A stretch of DNA of 64,000 nucleotides from Paraliobacillus zengyii (GCF_003268595.1 NZ_CP029797.1:3369501-3433500), one strand, 5' to 3'; positions 51,710-62,407 are shown, numbered from the stretch's first letter. Notes: generated from the sequence alone by a model not told the origin. Translations and numbers: made by a program.

Positions 51710-51723
51710 TGTATACGCTTACA
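51710..51723 (-). promoter_or_regulatory. CcpA cre site, abfA operon
   Basis: Minus strand TGTAAGCGTATACA matches the cre consensus at every defined position; 66 bases before abfA. Confidence 0.8.
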
Positions 51724-51770
51724 AATAAGTAAAATTACTTTTTTGAGTTACAAACAGTTATAAGCTGTCT

Positions 51771-51785
51771 ATATCTACGTTACAC
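51771..51785. promoter_or_regulatory. AraR-like operator, abfA proximal
   Basis: ATATCTACGTTACAC, a TACGT-centred imperfect site. It pairs with 51817-51830 at about 43-45 bases, close to the spacing of paired AraR sites in B. subtilis. Confidence 0.4.
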
Positions 51786-51816
51786 TTTTCATAATAGGTA
51801 ACACACATTTTATTAA

Positions 51817-51830
51817 AACGTACGTATATA
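51817..51830. promoter_or_regulatory. AraR-like operator, abfA distal
   Basis: AACGTACGTATATA contains the TACGTA core and a partial ATATACGTATAT match. Confidence 0.45.
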
Positions 51831-52049
51831 TTTCAACATTTTCATTATATATAGTTATCAATGTTTTATCAACAGTTTTACTTTAATTTAATAAAATTTC
51901 GCGATAGTTTATAACGTTCTTGGGAGAGTTGACGAGTTAAAAAGTCCTTTTAAAAGAGCTCGTCACACAAAAACATTGGTGTACATAAATTGATTGGCAT
52001 CCTATTATGTAAGGGTTAAAACTATGAACTAAAAATAACACAGTAGATA

Positions 52050-52095
52050 TAACAAAAGTTTATCCCATTCCCCAAAATGAGGTTTACGATAAACT
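52050..52095 (-). terminator. Terminator of second yesL-like gene
   Basis: Stem AGTTTATC/GATAAACT with a partly paired interior (CCTC/GGGG), followed on the minus strand by TTTTGTT. Confidence 0.7.
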
Positions 52096-52120
52096 CTGGT
52101 AACCATAAACTACTATTAAA

Positions 52121-52741
52121 TTAATTACCATCGCTAATAGGAGTTTTTTGAGAAAATGATTTCGAAGCAATTTTCATTGCAAAAAAGCCAAAAATACTAA
52201 TACCGAAAACAGGAATTAATCCAGATATTTTTTGATACATATATGCTAATACAATAAAACCTAACAATAAAAAGACAGTTTGAAGAGGTTTAGCTAAAAC
52301 TAAAATAATTGAATACTTAAAGTACTCTAATATTTTTAATTCATAATGTGAAAAGATGGGGAATAGATAGAAATTTATTAAAGCATATATTACTAAAATA
52401 ACATACAAAGAAATAGTTATTATTTGATTGAGTATCGAGCTGTCTAATTGTTGTATAACCCTTATATCAATAATTAAGACAAAACCAATCACTAAAGAGA
52501 TATAGCCTATAATGTTTGATTTTATAAGAGAAGTTTTATAGCCTTCCCAAAAAGTTTTGAATATTGGTGTATCTTCAGATTCTATTATTAGCTTTCTTAA
52601 TACATTAAACATAGCAGCAGTAGCTGGAAAAACCCCTACAATAATTAAACCGAGTAAAGAAAAGAAAAACCAAAGTAAGTTAAGGTAAAATAATTTTAAT
52701 CCTAATTCACCAATACGAATATACCATTCAAAACCGCCCAT
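52121..52741 (-). CDS. YesL-like membrane protein (DUF624), second copy
   Basis: A 206-residue protein with about five membrane helices and the DUF624 opening pattern (LNLLWFFFSLLGLIIVGVFPATAAMFNVLRK). I chose the ATG at 52741 (MGGFEWYI) because GCAGGAGGG precedes it; an upstream ATG at 52816 has no ribosome site. It lies 400 bases after the LplABC-like importer. Paralogue of 40975-41610. Confidence 0.83.
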   Translation of the reverse strand: MGGFEWYIRIGELGLKLFYLNLLWFFFSLLGLIIVGVFPATAAMFNVLRKLIIESEDTPIFKTFWEGYKTSLIKSNIIGYISLVIGFVLIIDIRVIQQLDSSILNQIITISLYVILVIYALINFYLFPIFSHYELKILEYFKYSIILVLAKPLQTVFLLLGFIVLAYMYQKISGLIPVFGISIFGFFAMKIASKSFSQKTPISDGN

Positions 52742-53140
52742 ATATAACCCTCCTGCCTGTAATGGAAAACATGTTGTTTGACTAATTAAAACATAAGTTA
52801 CAAACAAAATATACAAGTCTAATGAAAAGTGATATACCCCTCATTTTATATAATGCTTTTAATTATTTCTTTTAAAAAATAGTATTCTTATAAGCTACCG
52901 CCCACAAAAACTTCTTACACGATTATCCTATACGCACAAGATATCATCAGTAGAACTTAGAGTCAACGAGCTGAGGCTAAATGGATTTACAATTAACGGA
53001 AAATTCAGCCCATTGCCTATTATATGACCTCCATCTTACTCTAAAGCGATACACATTATTATTAGTCTCTCATCTAATTGTGTTCTTATAATTAATAATA
53101 GCTATCTAATTTTATAGATAGCTATATCTTTTCAGCCTTA
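52742..53140. other. Gap between yesL-like and lplC-like genes
   Basis: A 399-base gap. The terminator of the importer operon (53098-53125) lies at its right end. The rest, including about 52890-53060, shows no feature I can name. Confidence 0.5.
53098..53125 (-). terminator. Terminator of LplABC-like operon
   Basis: Stem ATAGCTATCTA/TAGATAGCTAT with a 6-base loop; TTATTAATT follows on the minus strand. Confidence 0.7.
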
Positions 53141-54049
53141 TTAACCTTTTACAGAACCGATCATAACACCTTTCTCAAAGTACTTTTGAATAAGCGGGTA
53201 TAATATTAAGATTGGGAGAGATGAAACGATAATTACACCATATTTAATTTGGTCAGCATACCTTTGTGCATAACCTCCGCCAGTACCACCACTACCAGCT
53301 CCTTCCTGGAATACTTGGTTAGAAAGTAGTATATCCCTTAAAACAATCTGTAGTGGTTGCAAATTATAATCTCTAATATAGATTAACCCTGTAAAGAAGT
53401 CATTCCAATGCCAAACTAAGTAATACAAACCTATTACAGATATAACCGCTTTAGAAAGAGGTAATACTATTTTCCAAAAGAATTTAAAGTGTGAACATCC
53501 ATCAATGGAAGCTGCCTCAAACATTTCTTTAGGTATTGTACTTTCAAAAAATGTCCTCGTTATTATAAGGTTAAAGATATTAACTGTTAATGGATTAAAT
53601 ATAAAAACCCACATTGTATCAATAATACCTATATCCTTCATTAATAGATAAGTAGGGATTAAACCACCATTAAAAAACATTGTAAATATAAAGAAAAACA
53701 TTAACGGTCGTCTAGCTCGGAATTCTTGTCTTGAAAGAACATACGCTGCTGGCAATGTTAATAATAGATTAACAAAAGTACCACCCACAGCATATATTAG
53801 TGTGTTTCTATAACCTATCCATATTCGAGAGTCCTGAAAAATCTCTTGATATCCAAATAAACTAAAACCTTTAGGAAATAGTAACACTTGACCTGTTGAT
53901 ACAAGCGTTGAATCACTTACTGATGCTATAACAATGAAATATAGTGGATACGCAACCACTAAAAACATTAAAATTGCCAGTATATAAACAACAACATCAA
54001 AAATTATATCTGATTTTTTTCTTTTTTTTATTTTTTCCAGAAGTTTCAT
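53141..54049 (-). CDS. Carbohydrate ABC permease, LplC/YtcP-like
   Basis: A 302-residue CUT1 permease with six helices and the EAA loop MFEAASIDGCSHFKFFWKIVLP. It belongs to the LplC/YtcP/YesQ branch used for complex plant glycans. Works with the LplB-like and LplA-like products encoded upstream. AAGGAGG precedes the ATG. An AraR-like operator before the first gene places the system in the arabinose regulon (inference). Confidence 0.88.
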   Translation of the reverse strand: MKLLEKIKKRKKSDIIFDVVVYILAILMFLVVAYPLYFIVIASVSDSTLVSTGQVLLFPKGFSLFGYQEIFQDSRIWIGYRNTLIYAVGGTFVNLLLTLPAAYVLSRQEFRARRPLMFFFIFTMFFNGGLIPTYLLMKDIGIIDTMWVFIFNPLTVNIFNLIITRTFFESTIPKEMFEAASIDGCSHFKFFWKIVLPLSKAVISVIGLYYLVWHWNDFFTGLIYIRDYNLQPLQIVLRDILLSNQVFQEGAGSGGTGGGYAQRYADQIKYGVIIVSSLPILILYPLIQKYFEKGVMIGSVKG

Positions 54050-54082
54050 TGTATTTTCCTCCTTGCCATGTAAGGGTAAGTC

Positions 54083-55051
54083 CTACCATAAACTGATTTT
54101 GAAGAACCTCTTAGCAATATAGTTCATAAGCAATAGTAATGAGAAGTTTATTAGGGTATTAAATAAACCAATAGCTGCCGCATAACTAAACTGATTAGAA
54201 ATGATACCAATCTTATACACATAGGTTTCAATAACCTCAGATACTGGTAAGTTTAGTGAATTCTGCATTAAAAATATTTTCTCAAAACCAGTACTTATAG
54301 CTGTACCCATATTTAAAATCAACAAAATGATTATCGTCGGGACAATTGCAGGGAGTTCAACATTCTTAATTATTTGCCATCTACTTGCTCCATCTACTTT
54401 AGCCGAATCATAAAGTTGTGGATCAACACTAGATAAAGCTGCTAAATAGATAATACTGTTCCACCCTACATGTTGCCAAACATCAGATAAGACATAAACA
54501 GGTACAAAAGCTTTAACAGAAGCTAATAAATTTGTATCTTCAAAACCAAACGCACTTACTGCAAGACCTATTAATCCATTATTAGGAGATAACAAAACAT
54601 TTAGTAAACCTACTAATACAACAATTGAAATGAAGTGTGGTAAATATACTGTTGTTTGTAAAATCTTTTTGCCTTTTTTCCAAGTAATTTGATTGATTAT
54701 TAACGCTAAAATTATCGGAGCTGGAAAACCGATTATAATTGTAGTTAAACTGATTAATAATGTATTTCGTAATAGGTCCCAAAACATATGACTATTAATG
54801 AATTGTTCAAAATACTTTAATCCTACCCACTCTCCACCAGTTAATCCAGCAGTGAAATCATACTCTCTGAAAGCCAATTGAATACCATACATGGGAATAT
54901 AATTGAATATAATCACTACTATTATTGCAGGTAAGATAAGCAACCATAATTGATAATCTTCTACTATCGTTTTAAAGAAATTCTTTTTCTTCTTAGGACT
55001 AATACTAGTTGGTTGACTGACTTCTTTCGCACTTTCACTCATAAAGGCCAT
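54083..55051 (-). CDS. Carbohydrate ABC permease, LplB-like
   Basis: A 322-residue CUT1 permease of the LplB/YteP branch, with six helices and the EAA loop LYDSAKVDGASRWQIIKNVELP. Partner of the LplC-like permease that starts 33 bases downstream. AAAGGAG precedes the ATG. A perfect hairpin separates it from the binding-protein gene. Confidence 0.88.
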   Translation of the reverse strand: MAFMSESAKEVSQPTSISPKKKKNFFKTIVEDYQLWLLILPAIIVVIIFNYIPMYGIQLAFREYDFTAGLTGGEWVGLKYFEQFINSHMFWDLLRNTLLISLTTIIIGFPAPIILALIINQITWKKGKKILQTTVYLPHFISIVVLVGLLNVLLSPNNGLIGLAVSAFGFEDTNLLASVKAFVPVYVLSDVWQHVGWNSIIYLAALSSVDPQLYDSAKVDGASRWQIIKNVELPAIVPTIIILLILNMGTAISTGFEKIFLMQNSLNLPVSEVIETYVYKIGIISNQFSYAAAIGLFNTLINFSLLLLMNYIAKRFFKISLW

Positions 55052-55070
55052 ACCAATTCTCCTTTACTTT

Positions 55071-55100
55071 AAAGGGATGTCGTACTAGCGACATCCCTTT
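55071..55100 (-). terminator. Hairpin between lplA-like and lplB-like genes
   Basis: A perfect 12-bp stem AAAGGGATGTCG/CGACATCCCTTT with a 6-base loop. The T-tract is short, so it may act as an attenuator that favours the binding protein. Confidence 0.75.
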
Positions 55101-55145
55101 GTTATTATTACAAAACATCAAATGAAATTCTCGTTATATTATTAT

Positions 55146-56759
55146 TTAATTAGATTTATAATCATCATAATAACTTTGAATAATTTCATTATTATTCGGA
55201 AGACCAATTTTATTCATTTCATTTACATAGTCATCCCACTGATTCTCAATCCCGCCAGTTGTAATCCATTCGCCGAATTTAGTAATTCCCAGATTCATCA
55301 AATCCGTATTGACTAAAGCCATCTGATTATTATCTTCATCACTATACTTCAAGAACATTCCTGGCAATACATTATTATCTACGTCTAACGATTCAAATGT
55401 TTCAATAAATGGTCCTTGTTGTTCACCTACAGCTTTCATATCAGTCCCTAATTCTACCTCTAGAGTATCCGAAACAAACATTGGCCCATTATCTGCCCAT
55501 GTTGATGTCCATTTCCATGTACCTGGATCCATTGTTTCGTCTGCAGGAGGAAGTACTTTATATGAACCTTCACTGACCTCTTCAATATTTGTTCCCATAG
55601 AACCAAACAACACTTGAAGACTTACCTCAGGATCATATATCTCATTAATGAATCTCATAGCAGCTTCTTTATTAGCTGTCTGTGATGACATAGCTAGAAA
55701 GTTAATACCATAATTTAATTCATTATAATCATACGTCCAACTAACTTCCCCATCATAATCTTCTGACATTTTCATTGGTGCAAATGTTTCATATTGATCA
55801 GCAATTTCTAATCCAAATCTATCCGTCCGTTCCCAACCAAACGTGTAGCCAAGCTTCGCTACATCCCCTTCTCCACGTGCCAATGACTGATATTTTGTAT
55901 AATCCTGTGTAAATACTTCTTCATTTATCAGACCGCTATCATATAACTTATGCAAAAACATAACGACTTCTTTATAACGCTCATCAGTAAAGAAGTTTTT
56001 CACTTCTCCATCTTCTAAGAAATAACCTTGACCACCGCCACCAGTAATGGTCATTCCTGTACTACCCAATAATACAGTTGGATGAAAGAAACCAAATCCA
56101 GCTGTAGCTACTGGTGCAAAATCCATTGCAATCTCATCATTAGGGTCGCCATTTCCATTAGCATCTTCTTGATCAAAAGCTAATAATACATCATATAATT
56201 CATCCCAGTTCGTAGGTGTTTCTAACCCTAAGTTATCCAACCATTGCTGATTTATAAATTGCATTGTTGCTGTCTCGGGCCAAAACTGTTGATACTTCGG
56301 AAGACCAAATATCTCTCCGTCTTTTTGAAGCGATAATGCTTCTGTAAGCGGTTGTTCATCAAACATAGCTTGAACATTAGGACCACCTTCTGCAATTAAT
56401 GGAGATAAATCCTCAAAGAGACCAGTGAATTTTGCGAAATCCGCATCTGTAATTACATTAGGACCAATTAATAGATCTGGGATATCACCACCAGCTAACA
56501 TTGCACCTTTTTTCTGATCCCAATCAGCTGTTACCTCTTCCCACTCTATTTCCACTCCTGCTCGTTCTTCTGCCTCTTGCAACCACTCTATGTCCTCTAA
56601 ATCTTTCGTCAGCGGGTGCTTTGTAATTAGAGCAGTCAGTTTAACTTTTCCGTCTTCCGTTGTTTCGGCCTCTTTTGTTTCGTCATCGCCGTTACAGGCA
56701 ACTAAAATAATGAAAAGTAATAATGACAAACTAATTAATAAGACTTTAGAAATTTTCAT
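55146..56759 (-). CDS. Sugar-binding lipoprotein, LplA/YtcQ-like
   Basis: A 537-residue extracellular binding protein of the long LplA/YtcQ/YesO class. Lipobox L-V-A-C with Cys near residue 22, acidic linker, then the binding fold (EWLQEAEERAGVEIEW). A segment DANGNGDPNDEIAMDF resembles the calcium-binding loop seen in this class. I chose the ATG at 56759, 8 bases after AGGAGG; the ATG two codons earlier is too close to that site. First gene of the importer operon; AraR-like and cre sites lie upstream. Confidence 0.88.
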   Translation of the reverse strand: MKISKVLLISLSLLLFIILVACNGDDETKEAETTEDGKVKLTALITKHPLTKDLEDIEWLQEAEERAGVEIEWEEVTADWDQKKGAMLAGGDIPDLLIGPNVITDADFAKFTGLFEDLSPLIAEGGPNVQAMFDEQPLTEALSLQKDGEIFGLPKYQQFWPETATMQFINQQWLDNLGLETPTNWDELYDVLLAFDQEDANGNGDPNDEIAMDFAPVATAGFGFFHPTVLLGSTGMTITGGGGQGYFLEDGEVKNFFTDERYKEVVMFLHKLYDSGLINEEVFTQDYTKYQSLARGEGDVAKLGYTFGWERTDRFGLEIADQYETFAPMKMSEDYDGEVSWTYDYNELNYGINFLAMSSQTANKEAAMRFINEIYDPEVSLQVLFGSMGTNIEEVSEGSYKVLPPADETMDPGTWKWTSTWADNGPMFVSDTLEVELGTDMKAVGEQQGPFIETFESLDVDNNVLPGMFLKYSDEDNNQMALVNTDLMNLGITKFGEWITTGGIENQWDDYVNEMNKIGLPNNNEIIQSYYDDYKSN

Positions 56760-56881
56760 AGACATTTCCTCCTAATATTAAACTGTTTTTTTGCAATGCA
56801 TTTACGACCCTATTCAGAAGGGTTATCCGCTAAACTAGTATCCTGTATGATAATAGAATTAGAACAATCATATTGAGTATA

Positions 56882-56895
56882 TGGTAGCGGTTTCA
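56882..56895 (-). promoter_or_regulatory. CcpA cre site, lplA-like operon
   Basis: Minus strand TGAAACCGCTACCA fits TGAAANCGNTNNCA; 123 bases before the binding-protein start. Confidence 0.6.
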
Positions 56896-56947
56896 AAATT
56901 TGGGTATTCATTACCTCCAACAACTTACTTATAAAAGTACTTATAAG

Positions 56948-56961
56948 ATTATACGTATATG
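56948..56961. promoter_or_regulatory. AraR-like operator, lplA-like operon
   Basis: ATTATACGTATATG, 13 of 14 bases identical to the araN-region core CATATACGTATATG when aligned on TACGTA, apart from flank differences. Places the importer under AraR. Confidence 0.6.
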
Positions 56962-57076
56962 TTATTGTCTTTATTACATTTTCATTTTAAAATTTTATAC
57001 AGTTTTTTTTGGAAAACCTAAAATTACAAACAAAGTTTATAAAAATGATTAAGACCCTTTCCTATTTCAATTGAAC

Positions 57077-57122
57077 ATAAAAAAGCAGCGATATATGCAT
57101 ATTTTGCATTATCGCTGCTTTT
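57077..57122 (-). terminator. Terminator of araR
   Basis: A perfect 13-bp stem (57081-57093 with 57110-57122), with AT-rich loop and TTTTATG on the minus strand. Confidence 0.85.
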
Positions 57123-57133
57123 AATTAAATAAT

Positions 57134-58249
57134 TTATTCATTTTTTTTCGTTGAATTTCTAATAATTAACTCAGGTTCAAAAACAATTGATTCTATTGAA
57201 TCTTTTGACTTATTTGGATTTCCCTTAACCTCTTTAACAAGTTCTAAGATGACTTCTGCTGCCTTTTCGCCCATTTTAGTTAACGGATGTTTTACTGTAG
57301 TCAATTTCACTTCAGAAACTTCAGCTAGGAATGAATTATCAAAACCTACAAGCGATATATCTTCTGGTACTCGTAGATTCTTTTGACGTAACACGTCCAA
57401 TAGAGCGATTGCTAGTTGATCGTTATAACAAACAATTGCTGTTGGACGATCCCCATTTGATAGGGACAATAATTTTTCCAATTCTTCAAATGGTTTAGTT
57501 GCCTTCTCTTCTGTTTTATAGGTCACAATGTTATTTGGGTTTATGGGCAATTGATTTGCGCGATGTGCTTTTAAGTAACCTTTCATTCTTTTCGTTCCCT
57601 GAATATCATCATTTTTGAAAAAACCTACAATATTATTATGCCCTAAATTAATCAGGTGTTCTGTCTGAATCTGACCACCCTTTTCATCATCCAAGGTAAT
57701 GCTAAGAGGCTCTAATTCATCATAATAGGCATTAATCATAATATAAGGTATATTTTGACGTTCTAAATTTAAATAATAATTAATATTCGGATTCGAAATT
57801 GCACTTCTTGTCGGTTCAATTATGACTCCTTCAAAATGCTGTGTTAATATTTTTTCTAAGAATCGTCTTTCATTTTCATGATCATTATTCGTACTAAAAA
57901 GACTAACATGATAACCATGTTCGCTTAAATAAGATTCCGCTCCTCGGATTATTGAAGGGAAAATGTAGTCAGAAATATACGTTGTAATGATTGCAATATT
58001 TTTTTGATTTTTTACCGCACTCACGGTTTCTTCCTTCGATCGATCAGCACAAAATGTACCTGCGCCTTGCTCGCGATAGAGCCATCCCTGGCTAACCAAC
58101 TCACCAATAGCTAATCGAACAGTATGACGACTAACGTTAAACTGTTTCATCAATTCACTTTCCGAGTTAATCTTTTGGTGCGGCTGAAATGTTCCATCCA
58201 GTATTTTCGACTTAATTGCTTGCTTAACTATATTGTACTTTGTTTGCAT
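57134..58249 (-). CDS. araR: Arabinose repressor AraR
   Basis: A 371-residue GntR/LacI chimera, as in B. subtilis AraR (362 residues): N-terminal GntR winged helix (about 1-70, KINSESELMKQFNVSRHTVRLAIGELVSQGWLYREQGAGTF) joined to a LacI-type arabinose-binding domain (SLVGFDNSFLAEV near the C-terminus). It represses arabinose genes until L-arabinose binds. Monocistronic, with its own terminator and an AraR-like site 27 bases upstream of its ATG, suggesting autoregulation. Confidence 0.95.
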   Translation of the reverse strand: MQTKYNIVKQAIKSKILDGTFQPHQKINSESELMKQFNVSRHTVRLAIGELVSQGWLYREQGAGTFCADRSKEETVSAVKNQKNIAIITTYISDYIFPSIIRGAESYLSEHGYHVSLFSTNNDHENERRFLEKILTQHFEGVIIEPTRSAISNPNINYYLNLERQNIPYIMINAYYDELEPLSITLDDEKGGQIQTEHLINLGHNNIVGFFKNDDIQGTKRMKGYLKAHRANQLPINPNNIVTYKTEEKATKPFEELEKLLSLSNGDRPTAIVCYNDQLAIALLDVLRQKNLRVPEDISLVGFDNSFLAEVSEVKLTTVKHPLTKMGEKAAEVILELVKEVKGNPNKSKDSIESIVFEPELIIRNSTKKNE

Positions 58250-58275
58250 AATTACACCTCATACATCTAATGAAC

Positions 58276-58290
58276 TTATTCGTATATGCC
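58276..58290. promoter_or_regulatory. AraR-like operator, araR
   Basis: CTTATTCGTATATGC, an imperfect site with a TTCGTA centre, 27 bases before the araR start; suits autorepression. Confidence 0.5.
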
Positions 58291-58435
58291 AATCTTAACA
58301 ATTATAACATTGATTAATAGATTAGGACTAATTATTGAAATACCTAAATAACTTTTTTGATCTCATGGAATAGTACAGCTCATTATTCCATGCTATTCTA
58401 TCAAATCAAAATTTCTTCTTTGAGAATAAAATGTA

Positions 58436-58463
58436 GCAGAGATTCACCTAAGTAAATCTCTGC
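58436..58463 (-). terminator. Terminator of araDBA operon
   Basis: Perfect 9-bp stem GCAGAGATT/AATCTCTGC with a 10-base loop, TACATTTTATT on the minus strand. Confidence 0.8.
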
Positions 58464-58475
58464 CCATCCATTCAT

Positions 58476-59963
58476 TTATCTACGGAACGCTATTTCATTC
58501 CATTTTAATTCATTTTTAAATTGACGTAATTTTGTATCTTCATCGATGACAACACATTCTATTTTTGCCATTTCAGCAAAATCACACAGTTGTTCTGTTG
58601 TGACCTCAAATGATAGAACAGTATGATGTGCTCCACCGGCATAAATCCATGCCTCTGTTGCTTCGCTTAATGATGGTTGTGGTTTCCATAGCACTTTCGC
58701 TACCGGTAAATTTGGCGTTTCCTTTTCAGGTTGTTCTGCCTTCACTTCATTAATTACTAAGCGGTAACGTCCACCTAATTCTATTAATGATGCATTGACA
58801 GCATCTCCACCTTTCCCATCGAATACAAGACGAGCTGGATCTTCTTTACCACCAATACCTAGCGGACTAACAACCATTTTTGGTTTTGTCGCAGCAATAG
58901 TAGGACAAACTTCTAACATGTGTGAACCAAGAACCATTTCATTACCAGGTTCTAAGTGATACGTGTAGTCCTCCATAAAGGACGTGTTTTTGTTACCAGC
59001 TATAATCTTCATAAAACGTAATAATGCAGCTGTTCTCCAATCACCTTCTCCAGCAAATCCGTAACCTTCCGCCATCAAACGTTGTGCTGCAAGTCCAGGC
59101 AACTGTTTCATACCATGAAGATCTTCAAAATTCGTTGTAAATGCGTTATAATTTCCTTTTGCTAAGAATGATTTCAAACCTAATTCAATACGTCCTTGAT
59201 ATAAAATAGAATCACGAACAGCACCTGGTTCTGCGGCTTCTGCAGGCAAGTCATAAAGTTCTTGATATTCCTTATATAGTTTATCAAGATCGGCATCTGT
59301 AACCTGATTCATTTCTTCTACTAGATCACCTACACCATAATAGTCTACTACCCAACCGAACTTAATTTGCGCTTCTATTTTATCTCCATCAGTTACGGCA
59401 ACATTACGCATGTTGTCACCAAAACGTGCTACACGAATATTGGATCCATCTGCAACTGCAATAGCCGTTTGCATCCATCCTGCAATTTTCTCTACTACTT
59501 GCTTGTTTTCCCAATGACCGACAACCACTTTACGAGCGATATCAAGTCTTGTTCCAATATAACCATATTCACGATCACCATGTGCCGCTTGGTTTGTGTT
59601 CATAAAGTCCATGTCGATTGTTTCCCATGGAATATCACGATTGTATTGTGTATGAAGATGTAATAATGGCGTCTGTAAAGCCTGCAATCCTGCAATCCAT
59701 GATTTCGCAGGCGAGAAAGTATGCATCCATGTGATAATACCTGCACAATTCTCATCTGCATTTGCTTGCATAGCAAGTTTATGAATATTATCTGATGTTG
59801 TTAATACTTCTTTAAATGCAATATTAAAGGGCAATGTACCTGCGTTATTTAGACCTTCTACAACTTTTTTCGAATTGTCCTCTACTTCTTTTAGCGTTTC
59901 TTCCCCATATAACGGCTGACTTCCTGTAACAAACCAAAATTCGTACGGTTTAGTTTTTAACAT
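58476..59963 (-). CDS. araA: L-arabinose isomerase
   Basis: A 495-residue cytoplasmic enzyme that converts L-arabinose to L-ribulose with Mn2+. Active-site segments are visible: GEGDWRTAAL (Glu), FMEDYTYHLEP (Glu), GSHMLEVCP (His) and GGAHHTVLS (His). Length equals B. subtilis AraA. Last gene of the araD-araB-araA operon, 43 bases after araB, with GGAGGAGAG before the ATG. Confidence 0.97.
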   Translation of the reverse strand: MLKTKPYEFWFVTGSQPLYGEETLKEVEDNSKKVVEGLNNAGTLPFNIAFKEVLTTSDNIHKLAMQANADENCAGIITWMHTFSPAKSWIAGLQALQTPLLHLHTQYNRDIPWETIDMDFMNTNQAAHGDREYGYIGTRLDIARKVVVGHWENKQVVEKIAGWMQTAIAVADGSNIRVARFGDNMRNVAVTDGDKIEAQIKFGWVVDYYGVGDLVEEMNQVTDADLDKLYKEYQELYDLPAEAAEPGAVRDSILYQGRIELGLKSFLAKGNYNAFTTNFEDLHGMKQLPGLAAQRLMAEGYGFAGEGDWRTAALLRFMKIIAGNKNTSFMEDYTYHLEPGNEMVLGSHMLEVCPTIAATKPKMVVSPLGIGGKEDPARLVFDGKGGDAVNASLIELGGRYRLVINEVKAEQPEKETPNLPVAKVLWKPQPSLSEATEAWIYAGGAHHTVLSFEVTTEQLCDFAEMAKIECVVIDEDTKLRQFKNELKWNEIAFRR

Positions 59964-60006
59964 ATTCTCTCTCCTCCAATTGATCTTTTTGTTTTTTAAA
60001 AAACGC

Positions 60007-61665
60007 CTAACGGATAGCTTTCAATCGTTTCATTACGTTATTCTCTCCACGGCCAAAGTAGTCATGAAGCTTTACATATTCTTGATACAACTTATCGTAA
60101 ATTACTACATTCTCTGGTATAGGAACAATCACATCTTCTTTAATACGGGCCATTTTTTCAGCAGCTTCTACCGCAGATTTATAACCGCCATTTTCCACTC
60201 CAGCAGCAACAGCACCAAACATCGCTGCACCTAAAGCAGGTGTTTGTATAGAATCTGCAACCTTTATTGTTCGATTTGTTACATCTGCATATATTTGCAT
60301 CAGCAATTGATTCTTTTGCGGTAAACCTCCACATACATACAACTCATCGACTGGAACACCATTGTTATGGAAGTTGTCTATGATCTCTCTTGTACCAAAT
60401 GCTGTTGCTTCCAATAAAGTTCGATATATTTCTTCTGGTTTAGTTTGAAGTGTCAAACCAACAATTAAACCACTTAGCTCGGCATCTACCAATACGGATC
60501 GGTTACCATTCAACCAATCAAGTGCTAACAAGCCTGTTTCTCCCGGTCTGTATGCATGAGCCTTTTGCTCTAAATATTGATGAACAGTCAGACCAACCCG
60601 ATTAGCTTCCTCTTGCACGTAAGCAGGAACCGCATTAGCCACAAACCATGCAAAAATATCACCTACCGCTGTTTGTCCCGCTTCATAACCAAAGTAATTC
60701 GGTATAATACCATCCTCTACAACTCCACATATACCTTCTACTTCTATTTCTTCTTCACCTAACACCAATGTACAAATAGAAGTACCCATTGTCATGACCA
60801 TTTCCCCTGGTGAAGTAACACCCATTGCAGGTACGGAGACGTGTGCATCTACGTTTCCTACTGCTATCGCTATCCCTTCTTTTAAACCAGTTTTCTTAGC
60901 CATTTCACCTGTTAATCCACCTGCTTTTGTACCAAGTGGAACTACCTCACCGCGTAATTTCGTTTCTGCGAGATATTCTAGACGTGGATCCAATGCTTTG
61001 AAAAAATCATTGCTTGGGTAACCATCTTTTTTATTCCATATAGATTTATAACCTGCGGCACAACTATTCCGAATTAAATTTCCTGATAATTGTGAGACAA
61101 TCCAATCTGTAGCTTCAACGAATTTATCTGCTTCTTCATATACCTCTGGTGCTTCATCAAGTATTTGCCATATCTTAGCAATCATCCACTCGGATGATGT
61201 TTTGCCACCATAGCGCGCTAAAAATGTTTCGCCTCTTTGCTTTGCTATTTCATTTAATTTATTAGCTTTATCTTGAGCTGCATGATGTTTCCACAGTTTC
61301 ACCCAGCTATGAGGATTATTTTCCCATTTTGGATTAAAAGATAAAGGTTGATTATTAACATCCACAGGCAACATTGTACAAGCGGTAAAATCAATACCGA
61401 TACCTATAACATTTTGTGGATCTACACTCGACTCTCTTAATACTGTGGGAATTGATGTTTCTAAAACTTCTAAATAATCTTGTGGATGTTGTAGCGCCCA
61501 TTCATAGCCTAATTTTTCACCAGAAGTTGGTAATGTATCGTTAATAACCCCATGTCTATAATGTGTGATATGGTCATTAATTTCCCTACCCGTAGCAAGT
61601 GACACTAACACCGCTCGGCCTGATTCCGTGCCATAGTCAACACCTATTGCATATTTCTCTGTCAT
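60007..61665 (-). CDS. araB: L-ribulokinase
   Basis: A 552-residue FGGY-family kinase that phosphorylates L-ribulose. N-terminal phosphate-binding [12 protein letters not shown], substrate motif [14 protein letters not shown], and the C-terminal [22 protein letters not shown] motif. Similar to B. subtilis AraB in length (560). It starts 21 bases after araD; AGGAGGTGATC lies a little further from the ATG than usual. Confidence 0.96.
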   Translation of the reverse strand: MTEKYAIGVDYGTESGRAVLVSLATGREINDHITHYRHGVINDTLPTSGEKLGYEWALQHPQDYLEVLETSIPTVLRESSVDPQNVIGIGIDFTACTMLPVDVNNQPLSFNPKWENNPHSWVKLWKHHAAQDKANKLNEIAKQRGETFLARYGGKTSSEWMIAKIWQILDEAPEVYEEADKFVEATDWIVSQLSGNLIRNSCAAGYKSIWNKKDGYPSNDFFKALDPRLEYLAETKLRGEVVPLGTKAGGLTGEMAKKTGLKEGIAIAVGNVDAHVSVPAMGVTSPGEMVMTMGTSICTLVLGEEEIEVEGICGVVEDGIIPNYFGYEAGQTAVGDIFAWFVANAVPAYVQEEANRVGLTVHQYLEQKAHAYRPGETGLLALDWLNGNRSVLVDAELSGLIVGLTLQTKPEEIYRTLLEATAFGTREIIDNFHNNGVPVDELYVCGGLPQKNQLLMQIYADVTNRTIKVADSIQTPALGAAMFGAVAAGVENGGYKSAVEAAEKMARIKEDVIVPIPENVVIYDKLYQEYVKLHDYFGRGENNVMKRLKAIR

Positions 61666-61686
61666 ATGGAAGTTGGATCACCTCCT

Positions 61687-62373
61687 TTATTGGCCATAAT
61701 AGGCGTCTTTACCATGTTTTCTTAGATAGTGTCTATCCAATAAAACTTGTTGCATATTTGGCGTATTGGGATTAATTTGATAGGTGTGTAATGCCATTTT
61801 GGCTACTTCCTCTAACACCACTGCATTATGCACTGCTTCTGCTGGGTCTTTACCCCAATTAAAAGGTGCATGACTATGAACTAGTACACTCGGCACTGCA
61901 AGTGGGTCCACATGTCTAAATGTCTCAACAATTACATTTCCAGTTTCTAATTCATACTCGCCTTTAATTTCATCTTCTGTCATACGTCTTGTGCATGGAA
62001 TTGACCCATAAAAGTAATCAGCCTGAGTCGTGCCTAAAGCAGGAATACCTGTACCAGCCTGTGCCCAACTTGTCGCCCATGGTGAATGGGTATGGACAAC
62101 TCCACCAATCCCAGGGAAATTCTTGTATAAAACAAGATGTGTAGCTGTATCAGAAGACGGCTTTTTATTTCCTTCTACAATATTTCCATCTAAATCGACA
62201 ACAACCATGTCATCTGCCGTTAATTCTTCGTAAGGCACACCACTAGGTTTAATGACCACTAATTTTTCTTTTTTATCGTAACCGCTTACATTCCCCCAAG
62301 TAAAAGTGACTAATTGATGTTTGGGTAATGCTAAGTTTGCTTCAAGCACTTGTTCCTTTAATGCTTCTAACAT
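61687..62373 (-). CDS. araD: L-ribulose-5-phosphate 4-epimerase
   Basis: A 228-residue class II aldolase-like epimerase yielding D-xylulose-5-phosphate for the pentose phosphate pathway. Zinc ligands are visible in [12 protein letters not shown] (His pair near residue 96) and [11 protein letters not shown] (near residue 170). First gene of the operon araD-araB-araA, an order like that reported for Geobacillus. Two AraR-like sites and a promoter lie upstream. Confidence 0.96.
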   Translation of the reverse strand: MLEALKEQVLEANLALPKHQLVTFTWGNVSGYDKKEKLVVIKPSGVPYEELTADDMVVVDLDGNIVEGNKKPSSDTATHLVLYKNFPGIGGVVHTHSPWATSWAQAGTGIPALGTTQADYFYGSIPCTRRMTEDEIKGEYELETGNVIVETFRHVDPLAVPSVLVHSHAPFNWGKDPAEAVHNAVVLEEVAKMALHTYQINPNTPNMQQVLLDRHYLRKHGKDAYYGQ

Positions 62374-62407
62374 AATTTAGTCAACACCTTTCATTATGAA
62401 ATTAGTT

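Larger units (their letters stand above)
56760..57133. other. lplA-like promoter region and araR 3' end
   Basis: A 374-base gap with a cre (56882-56895), an AraR-like operator (56948-56961) and the araR terminator (57077-57122). Confidence 0.7.
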